Assembly (NCBI GenBank): GCA_017861215.1
Contig: JAGFXN010000099.1
Span: forward strand, 1 to 6,437
Reading direction: 5' to 3'
Origin: Deltaproteobacteria bacterium
GTDB taxonomy: Bacteria > Desulfobacterota > Desulfuromonadia > Geobacterales > DSM-12255
DNA length: 6,437 nt
Part shown: one piece after another, positions 1 to 6,323 of the stretch
How positions within the stretch are numbered: the first letter of the stretch is position 1
How the letters are laid out: each line of letters opens with the position of its first letter
The notes under the pieces: generated by a model
What the model saw: only the letters and a program-made list of their open reading frames with translations
What the model was told of the DNA's origin: nothing
The model's database searches: none
Made by a program: the position numbers and the translations under genes

Positions 1-1587
1 CTGGTAGGTAATGCCTCGCTGCAGAAGTCTATAGCCGCCAAAGGGGACCGAATACCGCGTAGAGAAGTCTATCAGGACCGGTCGCCGCGGGTATTGTTCC
101 GCAACGGCAACCAGCAGCACATTCTCGGGCGACTGTGACTCCAGTGGGATTCTACGGAGATAACTGTTTTTGAACAGCTGTGGAAATTCATCAAGATACC
201 AATCGAAGACGAGGTGTGGCGTATGCACCAGGTCCAGATCCTCCCTCATCTTTTCTACCCCTTGAATATACCAGAGGGGGAAAGCACCGCTATCGCCCCA
301 GGTATAGAGAACAGCCTCCCGGGGAGCAGAACGCAGCACATTGGACGCGTAATCATAGGCGACATAATTAAGATGCTGATCGTTCTTTACGTAATTGAGG
401 GCGCATACCGAACCGGGGAGAGCAAAGATGATCATTATCAGCACTGCTTTAACCGGCAGCTGAGATAACTTTCTGGAAACAGCGAAGTTCAGCAGCTTTG
501 AAGAACTGAAAAAGATGCCGATGCCGACAAAAACGGCAGAAAAAAGGTACAGGGGGGTAAAAAACTCTTCCGTGAGAAATATTGTTTCCAGGGGCGTATT
601 GAAATAACCGGCTATTACCAGCAAAAAGCAAAAAAGTGCCAGGAAGTAGGCAATTACTTCCGCCTTCTGCCTCTGAAAAATAGCCATCATGCCGATGATC
701 ATCAGTAAGAAACCTGTCAGGGTAAACTCATAGGGGACACTGAACGCATTCAGCTGCTGCCAGAAAAGGGAAAGGTCACGTTCTACCCGTTCAGTGGGAT
801 ACCCTTTCCGGAGAAAATGCCAGAGGAACTGGTCTTGGGTCTGCGGATTGCCCCAGTTCAAGAGTGGCAGCCTGGAAGCCCGTATGGGAAGATGCAGATT
901 TATCGCAAAACCAAGTACACCGAAAATCAAGGCAACGATGAAATCACGGATGCGGAAGACAATTCTCCAGTTCATGGAGAGAATCAGGAAAGCATAGGCA
1001 GGAATCATCAGAATTATTGTCTGATGGGCGCCCGTCCCCAGCCCGGAGAGAAAAGCAGCCGCATAAATATAGGAAGGACGCTCTGCCCCGGCTCTGTAGG
1101 AAGCCCGCCACCTCAGGATAAGGTATAAAACAATTGCCACCAGGAAAGCTACCAGCGGGTAGGGCTTATCATGATTGGACTGCAGCCACAGCCGCGGTGA
1201 ACAGGCAAGGGTGAGAGCAGCGGCAAGCGCGGCAATGCGACTCAACAGAGGATCGACAGCGGCTTCTCCTGTTTCCCCATCGCTATGCAGCATCCAGAAG
1301 CTCAGCAGATATGCACCGTAACAGGCCAGCGCACCGGAAATGGCAGTGGCAAAATTAACTCTGAAGGCAACACTGCCAAAAGGGAGCCAGGTAAATGGTT
1401 TCGCATAGTTGATAAACAGCGGGTAGCCTGGGGAATGGGACGATCCGAGACAGGATATTGCTGTTATGAACTCGCCGCTGTCAAAAAAAGTGACTGAAGG
1501 CGCCAGAGTAAGCAGATATATGCAGAGCGGCAGAAGAAATGACAGAATACTGAAAACATCAAGGCGGCGAAGGACACTGTGAAGCAC
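1..1587 (-). CDS. DUF2723-family membrane glycosyltransferase (GT-C type), 3' part missing
   Basis: This frame is open without a stop from 1587 to the window edge, giving 529 residues with the C-terminus outside. It begins with GTG, 6 bases after an AAGGAG ribosome site at 1599-1594 and 3 bases after the stop of the upstream gene. The protein is a polytopic membrane protein with about ten hydrophobic segments, followed by a soluble part from roughly residue 400. Near the N-terminus, after TM1, it has D36-S-G-E39 and H51-S-P-G-Y-P56, the acidic loop and HxPGYP signature of DUF2723 proteins (GT-C fold, protein O-mannosyltransferase-like). Further family-like marks are H139-D-K-P-Y-P, GAHQT around residues 187-190, and GDSGAFPLWY at 431-440, a variant of the GDNDTFPLWY motif common in the family. 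The likely role is transfer of a sugar from a polyprenyl-phosphate donor on the periplasmic face. Donor and acceptor cannot be read from the sequence. Family assignment is fairly sure; substrate is unknown. Confidence 0.85.
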   Translation of the reverse strand, partial: MLHSVLRRLDVFSILSFLLPLCIYLLTLAPSVTFFDSGEFITAISCLGSSHSPGYPLFINYAKPFTWLPFGSVAFRVNFATAISGALACYGAYLLSFWMLHSDGETGEAAVDPLLSRIAALAAALTLACSPRLWLQSNHDKPYPLVAFLVAIVLYLILRWRASYRAGAERPSYIYAAAFLSGLGTGAHQTIILMIPAYAFLILSMNWRIVFRIRDFIVALIFGVLGFAINLHLPIRASRLPLLNWGNPQTQDQFLWHFLRKGYPTERVERDLSLFWQQLNAFSVPYEFTLTGFLLMIIGMMAIFQRQKAEVIAYFLALFCFLLVIAGYFNTPLETIFLTEEFFTPLYLFSAVFVGIGIFFSSSKLLNFAVSRKLSQLPVKAVLIMIIFALPGSVCALNYVKNDQHLNYVAYDYASNVLRSAPREAVLYTWGDSGAFPLWYIQGVEKMREDLDLVHTPHLVFDWYLDEFPQLFKNSYLRRIPLESQSPENVLLVAVAEQYPRRPVLIDFSTRYSVPFGGYRLLQRGITYQ

Positions 1588-1590
1588 TGA

Positions 1591-2610
1591 TTACTCCTTG
1601 TCGCCGCTGGCAGACGTCAGAGCGGCAAACGATATTTTCTCTCTCCAGAGAAAGAAGAATCCAAAGAGAATAACCGGGAAAAAACCGACCGCATGCACAA
1701 CCAGGGCAACACTCAGCGCCTGCTCTTTCGGTATTGCAAATGCCATGAGCCCGTACATGCAGGCGGCATGGTAGGTGCCGACATAGCCGGGCGACGCAGG
1801 GACCATGACAGCAAAGACCAGAAACACCAGGATGAACAGCGCTGCCGTAAAGGGAAGCTGAATATGAAACGCCTTGAGGACAAGGTCGATCGGCCAGGCG
1901 GCAGTAGCCCAGATCAACAGGGATGATGCCAGCAGAGCTGTCAATTCTCCGGGTTTTGCCGGCAGCCGTATCCCTGAGATGAACGAACCGAGTATAGGGA
2001 TGATTGTATCGCTCACGATTTTCGGAAAAGGACGGAGCAATAGAGACAGCAGATGTATGGTCCGGGCTGTTGCCCGTTTCAAAACCACCAGAAAAGCGAT
2101 TACCGCTACATACAGGGCAAGAGTGACGTAACCGCCGGTTACCAGCCCCTGCTGAACTTTTTCCATTCCAGGCGGCAGCTGGACAGTAAAAAAAGTGACC
2201 ACAAGGATAAGAAGCACCGAGAAACCGTCAAAAAGCCTGTCGACCACCAGAGTGGCAAAGACTGCGCTGACCTCGAGCTGCTCCTTTTCCGCAAGCACAA
2301 TCGCCCGGAGAAACTCTCCCAGCCTTGCCGGCAGCAGATTGTTGCCCATGTAACATATTATGGTGGCGGCCAGGAGGTTGCGCGGCCGGGCTCTTTTCAG
2401 TGGCAGTACAAGAAAATGCCAGCGGACGGCTCTACAGGAATAACTGCATAAAGTTATCAGGACAGCGGCGGCAAGATACCGGTAATCAAGGATTTTGAAG
2501 GCGGCTGCCAGCTGCTCGAAATCAATTTTCCGGAAGAGCAGTACCAGAAAAAAAAGACTGATGCCGATCCCCAGCAGAAACTTGAGATCGACTCTCCCTG
2601 CAGACGTCAT
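1591..2610 (-). CDS. Lysylphosphatidylglycerol synthase TM-domain (UPF0104/YbhN-like) membrane protein
   Basis: A 339-residue integral membrane protein with about eight hydrophobic segments, for example near residues 11-26, 46-58, 131-145, 160-177, 254-272 and 305-322. It matches the flippase-like membrane domain family found alone (YbhN/UPF0104) or fused to the MprF/LPG synthase catalytic domain, which is absent here. Family-like motifs are RAVRWHFL (60-67), MGNNLLPARLGEFLRA (88-103), VVDRLFDG (122-129) and PASPGYVGTYHAA (271-283). The proposed role is moving or binding a lipid or polyprenyl-linked substrate in the inner membrane; the substrate is unknown. A longer frame reaches ATG 2670, but I chose ATG 2610. 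It has GGAGG four bases upstream and overlaps the ribF stop as ATGA, whereas the longer form adds 20 residues, including several prolines and arginines, inside ribF. Its neighbour downstream is a glycosyltransferase, a common partner of this family. Confidence 0.85.
   Translation of the reverse strand: MTSAGRVDLKFLLGIGISLFFLVLLFRKIDFEQLAAAFKILDYRYLAAAVLITLCSYSCRAVRWHFLVLPLKRARPRNLLAATIICYMGNNLLPARLGEFLRAIVLAEKEQLEVSAVFATLVVDRLFDGFSVLLILVVTFFTVQLPPGMEKVQQGLVTGGYVTLALYVAVIAFLVVLKRATARTIHLLSLLLRPFPKIVSDTIIPILGSFISGIRLPAKPGELTALLASSLLIWATAAWPIDLVLKAFHIQLPFTAALFILVFLVFAVMVPASPGYVGTYHAACMYGLMAFAIPKEQALSVALVVHAVGFFPVILFGFFFLWREKISFAALTSASGDKE
1594..1599 (-). promoter_or_regulatory. Ribosome binding site of the DUF2723 gene
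   Basis: On the minus strand AAGGAG is followed by TAATCA and then GTG. The TAA is the stop codon of the preceding membrane-protein gene, so the ribosome site lies inside that gene's last codons. This decides the GTG at 1587 as the start and suggests translational coupling. Confidence 0.75.
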
Positions 2611-3569
2611 ATCCCCTCCAGATACTCGTGGTAGACGACCAGCTGGGTTGCTGCAAGGATTTCGCGACATCTGGCAACATCGCGGGCAATTGCCGCTGCA
2701 AGCTGCGGCGGCGAAGCAAAGCGCTCTTCGCCCCGCAGACGCTCAAAGAAATAGACCCTGATATCCTGCCCGTACAGCTCTCCGGCAAAATCAAAAATGA
2801 ACACTTCGATTGATCTGCTGCCGGAGGCAAAGGTAGGATTTACGCCGATATTACAGGCGGCGTCATACAGGCAGTCAGCGACCTTGACTTTTACAGCATA
2901 AACGCCGTCAGCCGGAATCAGTTCCTTGTCGGTTTCAATGTTTGCCGTTGGAAAGCCGAGCGATGTACCCCGATTGTGACCATGTACAACTCTGCCTGCC
3001 AGCGAAAAATTTCTCCCGAGAAAACCGATCACTGCGGCAACAGCACCGTCGGTTATCATTTTGCGGATCAGGGAGCTGCTGTAGATTACCGAACCGCCCG
3101 CAATCGGCTGCAGCTCTTCAACCACAAAAGAGAACTGTCTCCCCAGACGTTTCAGTAAAGAGACATCCCCTTCCCTGTTCCTGCCAAAAGCGTAATCATA
3201 GCCGATGATCAAATGTTTCAGACCGATAGTCTGAACCAGAATCCGTTCGACAAAATCGGCAGCGGATATTGCGGCAAAAGCGGCATCAAACGGGATGATA
3301 ATGAGATAATCAATCCCGGAAGCCTCGATCAGGGTAATTTTCTCTTCCAGGGTGTTGATCAGGGTAACCGATTTCCCGGCAGGGATCAGTTTCAGCGGGT
3401 GAGGATCGAAGGTAATCACCACGGAAACGCCGCCGATCTCAGTTGCCACCTTTTTCAGCTTGCGGAAGATCTCACGGTGACCGAGATGAACGCCGTCAAA
3501 ATTGCCGATGGTGACCACCGGATTGCTCAGCGGTGCGGTTATCCGGTCAAGGGAACGATAAACTAGCAT
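2607..3569 (-). CDS. ribF: Bifunctional riboflavin kinase / FAD synthetase
   Basis: A cytoplasmic enzyme of 320 residues, the usual length for RibF. It phosphorylates riboflavin to FMN and adenylates FMN to FAD. The N-terminal FMN adenylyltransferase domain (about 1-180) shows GNFDGVHLGH at 22-31 with the HxGH nucleotidyl-transfer motif, TFDPHP at 53-58, GYDYAFGRNREG at 123-134 and SSSLIR at 164-169. The C-terminal riboflavin kinase domain (about 183-310) shows GRVVHGHNRGTSLGFPTANI at 192-211 with the PTAN motif, NIGVNPTF at 240-247 and E255 of the SIEVFIFDF strand as the likely catalytic acid. All expected motifs are present. The start ATG overlaps the tatC stop by 7 bases with a GAGGT three bases upstream, a rather short spacing that points to coupling with tatC. 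No FMN riboswitch precedes it. Its end overlaps the next gene by 4 bases. Confidence 0.97.
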   Translation of the reverse strand: MLVYRSLDRITAPLSNPVVTIGNFDGVHLGHREIFRKLKKVATEIGGVSVVITFDPHPLKLIPAGKSVTLINTLEEKITLIEASGIDYLIIIPFDAAFAAISAADFVERILVQTIGLKHLIIGYDYAFGRNREGDVSLLKRLGRQFSFVVEELQPIAGGSVIYSSSLIRKMITDGAVAAVIGFLGRNFSLAGRVVHGHNRGTSLGFPTANIETDKELIPADGVYAVKVKVADCLYDAACNIGVNPTFASGSRSIEVFIFDFAGELYGQDIRVYFFERLRGEERFASPPQLAAAIARDVARCREILAATQLVVYHEYLEGI

Positions 3570-4414
3570 GCAACCTCGTTTGACGGAGCAACCGCAGCAG
3601 GCTTCTTCTTGCCGAACAGAAAAGCAACCCAGACGCTGACTTCATACATCAGGTAGAGCGGCACCATGATTACGAACATGGTGATAAGATCGGCATGAAA
3701 CGCAGCGACGATGGCGCTTGCCAGCAGGGCGTATTTCCTGTTCCTGGCCAGCAAACCGTAGGACACCAGTCCCATGCGCGAGAGCAGCAGCGCAAGGACA
3801 GGAAGTTCGAAGATCAGGCCGAAGATCAGGATCAGGCGCAGGCAGAAGTTGACGTAGGCAGAGAGATTGAACCAGCTCTGCAACCCCTCCAACTCATAGG
3901 AAAGGGAAAAGTTAATGATTACCGGCCAGATGATGATCAGAAAAAAGAGCGCCCCGACACAGAAAGTAACAGTGCTGGCAGTCACAAACGGCACCACCAG
4001 CCTCTTCTCCTTGAAAGTAAGGCCGGGAGCGATAAACAGCCACAGCTGATAAAAGACAATCGGCAGGACAATAATGAATCCGGCTATGCCCGATATTTTA
4101 CACTGGACAAAAAACGGCTCGAGCGGCGCACTGTAATTGAGTCGGCGCTCCTTGACAGAGGTCGTCATCTCCTTTTCCAGATGATAATGGTCATAGAGTG
4201 CCGGAAATCTTTTTTTAACCTCGCTGTATACCGATTTTTTTATTTCGGTGAGATAGGTCTTGCCGGTGATCGGTTTTTCGATAAAGGTCAGAATGTCGTT
4301 GGCAAAGTTCCAGGCGACGCCCATGCCGATAACAACGGCGACGATCACGATAATCAGCCGCTTGCGCAGTTCAACAAGATGCTCTATGAAAGGAAGAACC
4401 TTTTCCTTCGTCAT
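3563..4414 (-). CDS. tatC: Sec-independent protein translocase subunit TatC
   Basis: A 283-residue polytopic inner-membrane protein. TatC binds twin-arginine signal peptides and, with TatA/B, exports folded proteins. Six membrane segments fit the pattern (about 20-38, 107-127, 141-164, 190-210, 228-243, 244-264). Conserved residues by alignment to E. coli TatC from memory: E15 in HLVELRKRL, P48, LWLFIAP with F127 (E. coli F94), E136 in FKEKRLVVP (E. coli E103) and E203 in FELP (E. coli E170). Two oddities stand out. The first periplasmic loop (about 41-106) is roughly 33 residues longer than in E. coli and rich in Lys/Arg/Glu. The usual TPPD motif is replaced by F239-H-A-D242, keeping only the Asp. 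ATG 4414 is chosen because GAGGT lies five bases upstream and MTKEKVLPFIEHLVELRKRL aligns directly with family N-termini; an in-frame extension to 4714 runs through intergenic DNA into bioB. No tatA/B is visible in the window. Confidence 0.95.
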   Translation of the reverse strand: MTKEKVLPFIEHLVELRKRLIIVIVAVVIGMGVAWNFANDILTFIEKPITGKTYLTEIKKSVYSEVKKRFPALYDHYHLEKEMTTSVKERRLNYSAPLEPFFVQCKISGIAGFIIVLPIVFYQLWLFIAPGLTFKEKRLVVPFVTASTVTFCVGALFFLIIIWPVIINFSLSYELEGLQSWFNLSAYVNFCLRLILIFGLIFELPVLALLLSRMGLVSYGLLARNRKYALLASAIVAAFHADLITMFVIMVPLYLMYEVSVWVAFLFGKKKPAAVAPSNEVAC

Positions 4415-4445
4415 TTGCCACCTCTGCCAGAATTGAAAACAGTTA

Positions 4446-4475
4446 TTAATAGCACAGCCAAAACCAGCGGCGCAA
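4446..4475 (-). promoter_or_regulatory. Candidate sigma-70-type promoter for the tatC-ribF operon
   Basis: Reading the minus strand, TTGCGC (4475-4470) is followed after 18 bases by TATTAA (4451-4446), preceded by TG one base upstream (an extended -10, TGcTATTAA). This would start transcription near 4439, about 25 bases before the tatC ATG and upstream of its GAGGT. The -10 matches 4 of 6 and the -35 only 3 of 6, so this is by pattern alone. Confidence 0.4.
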
Positions 4476-4503
4476 CTGCTTTGAGGCAATGGCATGCCGG
4501 GGC

Positions 4504-4533
4504 TGTCAACCATTAACCAGTTTAAAGTTGACA
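4504..4533. promoter_or_regulatory. Putative BirA (biotin repressor) operator upstream of bioB
   Basis: A perfect inverted repeat: TGTCAAC at 4504-4510 and GTTGACA at 4527-4533, separated by 16 bases. Counted as 8-base half sites (TGTCAACC, AGTTGACA) the spacer is 14. Known BirA operators consist of two half sites of the type TGTAAACC or TGTTAAC, in inverted orientation about 14-16 bases apart, placed over the biotin promoter. This element fits in half-site form, spacing and position, 40 bases before the bioB ATG. Binding by holo-BirA when biotin is plentiful would repress bioBDA. The site is 29 bases upstream of the candidate tatC -35, so it need not affect tatC. The birA gene is not in the window. 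Confidence 0.75.
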
Positions 4534-4557
4534 ACTCCTGAGCCTGCATGCTACCAG
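4528..4557 (+). promoter_or_regulatory. Candidate bioB promoter overlapping the operator
   Basis: A consensus -35 TTGACA (4528-4533) is embedded in the right half of the inverted repeat. A weak extended -10, TGcTACCAG (hexamer 4552-4557, 3 of 6 matches), follows with an 18-base spacer. The predicted start near 4563-4565 would leave a leader of only about 10 bases, just holding the GGAGG at 4564-4568. That is unusually short, so the true -10 may lie elsewhere. Confidence 0.3.
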
Positions 4558-4573
4558 AAAGCCGGAGGATTCC

Positions 4574-5563
4574 ATGACACAGCTCCTGACAAACCTTGCC
4601 GAACGTATCATTGCCGGTGAACTGCTTTCCGGGGAAGAAGCCGTCCGCCTTGCCGCGGTCAGCGGTGTTGACCGCTACACCCTCTTTCTGGCCGCCAGTC
4701 GCGTCAAGGAACATTTTGTCGGCAGTACAATATCACTCTGCTCGATCATCAATGCAAAATCAGGCCGCTGCCCGGAGAACTGCGCCTTCTGTGCCCAATC
4801 CGCTCATCACAGCGCCGATGTGCCGGTCTATCCTCTGGTCGAAGAGGAAAGCCTGGTTTCCGGGGCAAAGGCTGCTGAGCAGAACGGCTCGATCTGCTAC
4901 GGCATCGTCACCAGCGGCACAGCGGTGAACAAAGGCGATGAGCTGGAGCGGATCTGTCGCGCCCTGAGACGCATCCGCCAGGAAACCGCGATTCAGCCAT
5001 CCTGCTCGCTTGGCATTATTGATGCCGAAACCGCCAGAGCATTGCATGCAGCAGGCGCCACTACCTATCACCACAACCTCGAAACAGCGCGCAGCTTCTT
5101 TCCGCAAATCTGTACCACGCACGACTATGAAGACGATGTGACAACGGTCAGGGCGGCAAAGGAAGCCGGCATGAGCGTCTGCTGCGGCGGCATCTTCGGC
5201 CTGGGAGAGTCGGCAGAGCAACGGGTGGAGATGGCGCTCACCCTCCGGGAGCTGGCAGTTGATTCGGTACCACTCAATTTTCTTAATCCTATTCCAGGTA
5301 CCAGGCTGGAGGGCGCCAGCAACATCACGCCGCAGGAGTGCCTGGTGACCATTGCCCTCTACCGCCTGCTGCTGCCGGATAGAAAGATTACGGTCTGCGG
5401 CGGCAGAGAGAAGAATCTGCGTGATCTGCAGTCGTGGATGTTCTTTGCCGGCGCCAACGGCACCATGATCGGCAACTACCTGACAACGACCGGCCGCAGC
5501 ACCGAGGATGACTGGCAGATGCTGCGGGATCTGCAGTTGGAAGCGGAGGGGTGCTGTGACTAG
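4574..5563 (+). CDS. bioB: Biotin synthase (radical SAM)
   Basis: A cytoplasmic radical-SAM enzyme of 329 residues, near the usual length. It inserts sulfur into dethiobiotin to make biotin, the last step of the pathway. The [4Fe-4S]/SAM motif C66-x3-C70-x2-C73 lies in GRCPENCAFCAQS. The residues expected to hold the sulfur-donating [2Fe-2S] cluster are all present: C108 (SICYG), C144 (QPSCSLG), C203 (SVCCGG) and R278 (CGGRE), matching E. coli C97, C128, C188 and R260 by motif. YHHNLET (165-171) and NFLNPIPGT (235-243) are also family-typical. The ATG has GGAGG five bases upstream and is the first in-frame start with such a site. It is the first gene of the bioBDA operon, preceded by a likely BirA operator. 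Its last 8 bases overlap bioD. Confidence 0.97.
   Translation: MTQLLTNLAERIIAGELLSGEEAVRLAAVSGVDRYTLFLAASRVKEHFVGSTISLCSIINAKSGRCPENCAFCAQSAHHSADVPVYPLVEEESLVSGAKAAEQNGSICYGIVTSGTAVNKGDELERICRALRRIRQETAIQPSCSLGIIDAETARALHAAGATTYHHNLETARSFFPQICTTHDYEDDVTTVRAAKEAGMSVCCGGIFGLGESAEQRVEMALTLRELAVDSVPLNFLNPIPGTRLEGASNITPQECLVTIALYRLLLPDRKITVCGGREKNLRDLQSWMFFAGANGTMIGNYLTTTGRSTEDDWQMLRDLQLEAEGCCD
5545..5549 (+). promoter_or_regulatory. Ribosome binding site deciding the bioD GTG start
   Basis: GGAGG lies inside the last codons of bioB, six bases before GTG 5556. The next in-frame ATG upstream (5508) would extend bioD 16 codons into bioB with a Cys/Arg-rich, unrelated N-terminus, so GTG is preferred. 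Confidence 0.7.
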
Positions 5564-6323
5564 ATTCGAAACCGCCGGCCGGGAAAGTGCTGCCGGCAGA
5601 AGCCCGGCCAAAGGGATTTTCATCACCGGCACTGATACCGGCGTCGGCAAGACAACGGTTGCGGCAGCTCTGGCAAGGCTTCTCCATGACAAAGGGGTGA
5701 AAGTCGGCGTCATGAAGCCGGTCACCAGCGGCTGCAGCCTCTCCGCTACCGGACTCATCTCCAACGATGCCGAACTGCTTTCCTGGGCGGCAGGAGTCAC
5801 GGTCACTCCGGAAGTAGCTCCCTATCTCCTCAAAGAACCGCTTGCCCCCTCTGCCGCGGCAGAAATCGAGCATGTCAGAATCGAATTCTCGCGAATTCTG
5901 GCCGCGTTTCACCAGCTTGCCGAACAGTACGACTTTATCATTGTTGAAGGTGCTGGCGGGCTGATGGTGCCGCTCTCCGGCGGGCTGCTCGTAGCCGATC
6001 TGGTAAAGCTGCTGATGCTGCCGCTGCTGGTGGTGGCCCGCCCCGATCTCGGCACGGTAAACCATACGGTTTTAACGACCTTTGCCGCCAGGCAGCTGGG
6101 GATTGACGTCCGCGGGGTAGTCATCAGCAGCTACCCTGAGACCCCTTCCCTGGCAGAGTCTTCCGCACCGCATCTCATTGATTCGCTCTCCGGGGTGCCC
6201 CTGCTCGGACGGCTGCCAAGAATCGACTCGAAAGATGATAAAGCGGTGGTAGCAGCGCTGGACGCCTGGCTCTCCGCCCAACCGGAAACACGCTTCCTGC
6301 TGCGGGAGATCGGCTGTGAATGA
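5556..6323 (+). CDS. bioD: ATP-dependent dethiobiotin synthetase
   Basis: A 255-residue cytoplasmic enzyme that closes the ureido ring of 7,8-diaminopelargonic acid with CO2 and ATP, giving dethiobiotin for BioB. The P-loop is GTDTGVGKTT at 25-34. MKPVTSG at 53-59 contains K54, equivalent to E. coli K37. N70-D71 and VEGAGGLMVPL (130-140) with E131 supply the substrate/Mg face. RPDLGTVNHT at 162-171 is family-typical. Odd points: the N-terminus before the P-loop is about 17 residues longer than in E. coli and of low complexity (Arg/Ala/Gly/Ser), and position 191 in VVISSYP is Ser where relatives commonly have Asn (VVINxYP) contacting the adenine. The GTG start has GGAGG six bases upstream and overlaps the bioB end by 8 bases, so expression is likely coupled to bioB and under the same BirA control. 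Confidence 0.95.
   Translation: MTRFETAGRESAAGRSPAKGIFITGTDTGVGKTTVAAALARLLHDKGVKVGVMKPVTSGCSLSATGLISNDAELLSWAAGVTVTPEVAPYLLKEPLAPSAAAEIEHVRIEFSRILAAFHQLAEQYDFIIVEGAGGLMVPLSGGLLVADLVKLLMLPLLVVARPDLGTVNHTVLTTFAARQLGIDVRGVVISSYPETPSLAESSAPHLIDSLSGVPLLGRLPRIDSKDDKAVVAALDAWLSAQPETRFLLREIGCE

Noticed and set aside
180..1497. Several short plus-strand open frames opposite the DUF2723 gene
   Set aside because: All lie antisense to one continuous 529-codon frame with clear family motifs and lack convincing ribosome sites or protein features.
2611..2670. 20-residue N-terminal extension of the UPF0104 protein
   Set aside because: Entirely inside ribF; ATG 2610 has a clear Shine-Dalgarno and the ATGA coupling arrangement.
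3570..3600. Possible FMN riboswitch before ribF
   Set aside because: ribF begins inside the end of tatC with no leader, so there is no room for a riboswitch.
4491..4498. GGCATGCC palindrome in the intergenic region
   Set aside because: An 8-base palindrome without a partner or known role; readily explained by chance.
3695..4516. 273-codon open frame on the plus strand antisense to tatC
   Set aside because: Low-complexity Asp/Gln/Arg-rich translation opposite a hydrophobic protein; typical mirror of a membrane protein gene.
4415..4714. In-frame upstream extension of tatC to ATG 4714
   Set aside because: The added 100 residues run through the promoter region, the operator and the start of bioB and do not resemble TatC; the ribosome site and family alignment support 4414.
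4760..5806. 348-codon open frame on the minus strand antisense to bioB and bioD
   Set aside because: It lies opposite two fully conserved enzymes, shows no recognisable family, and its composition is that of a shadow frame in a GC-rich coding region.
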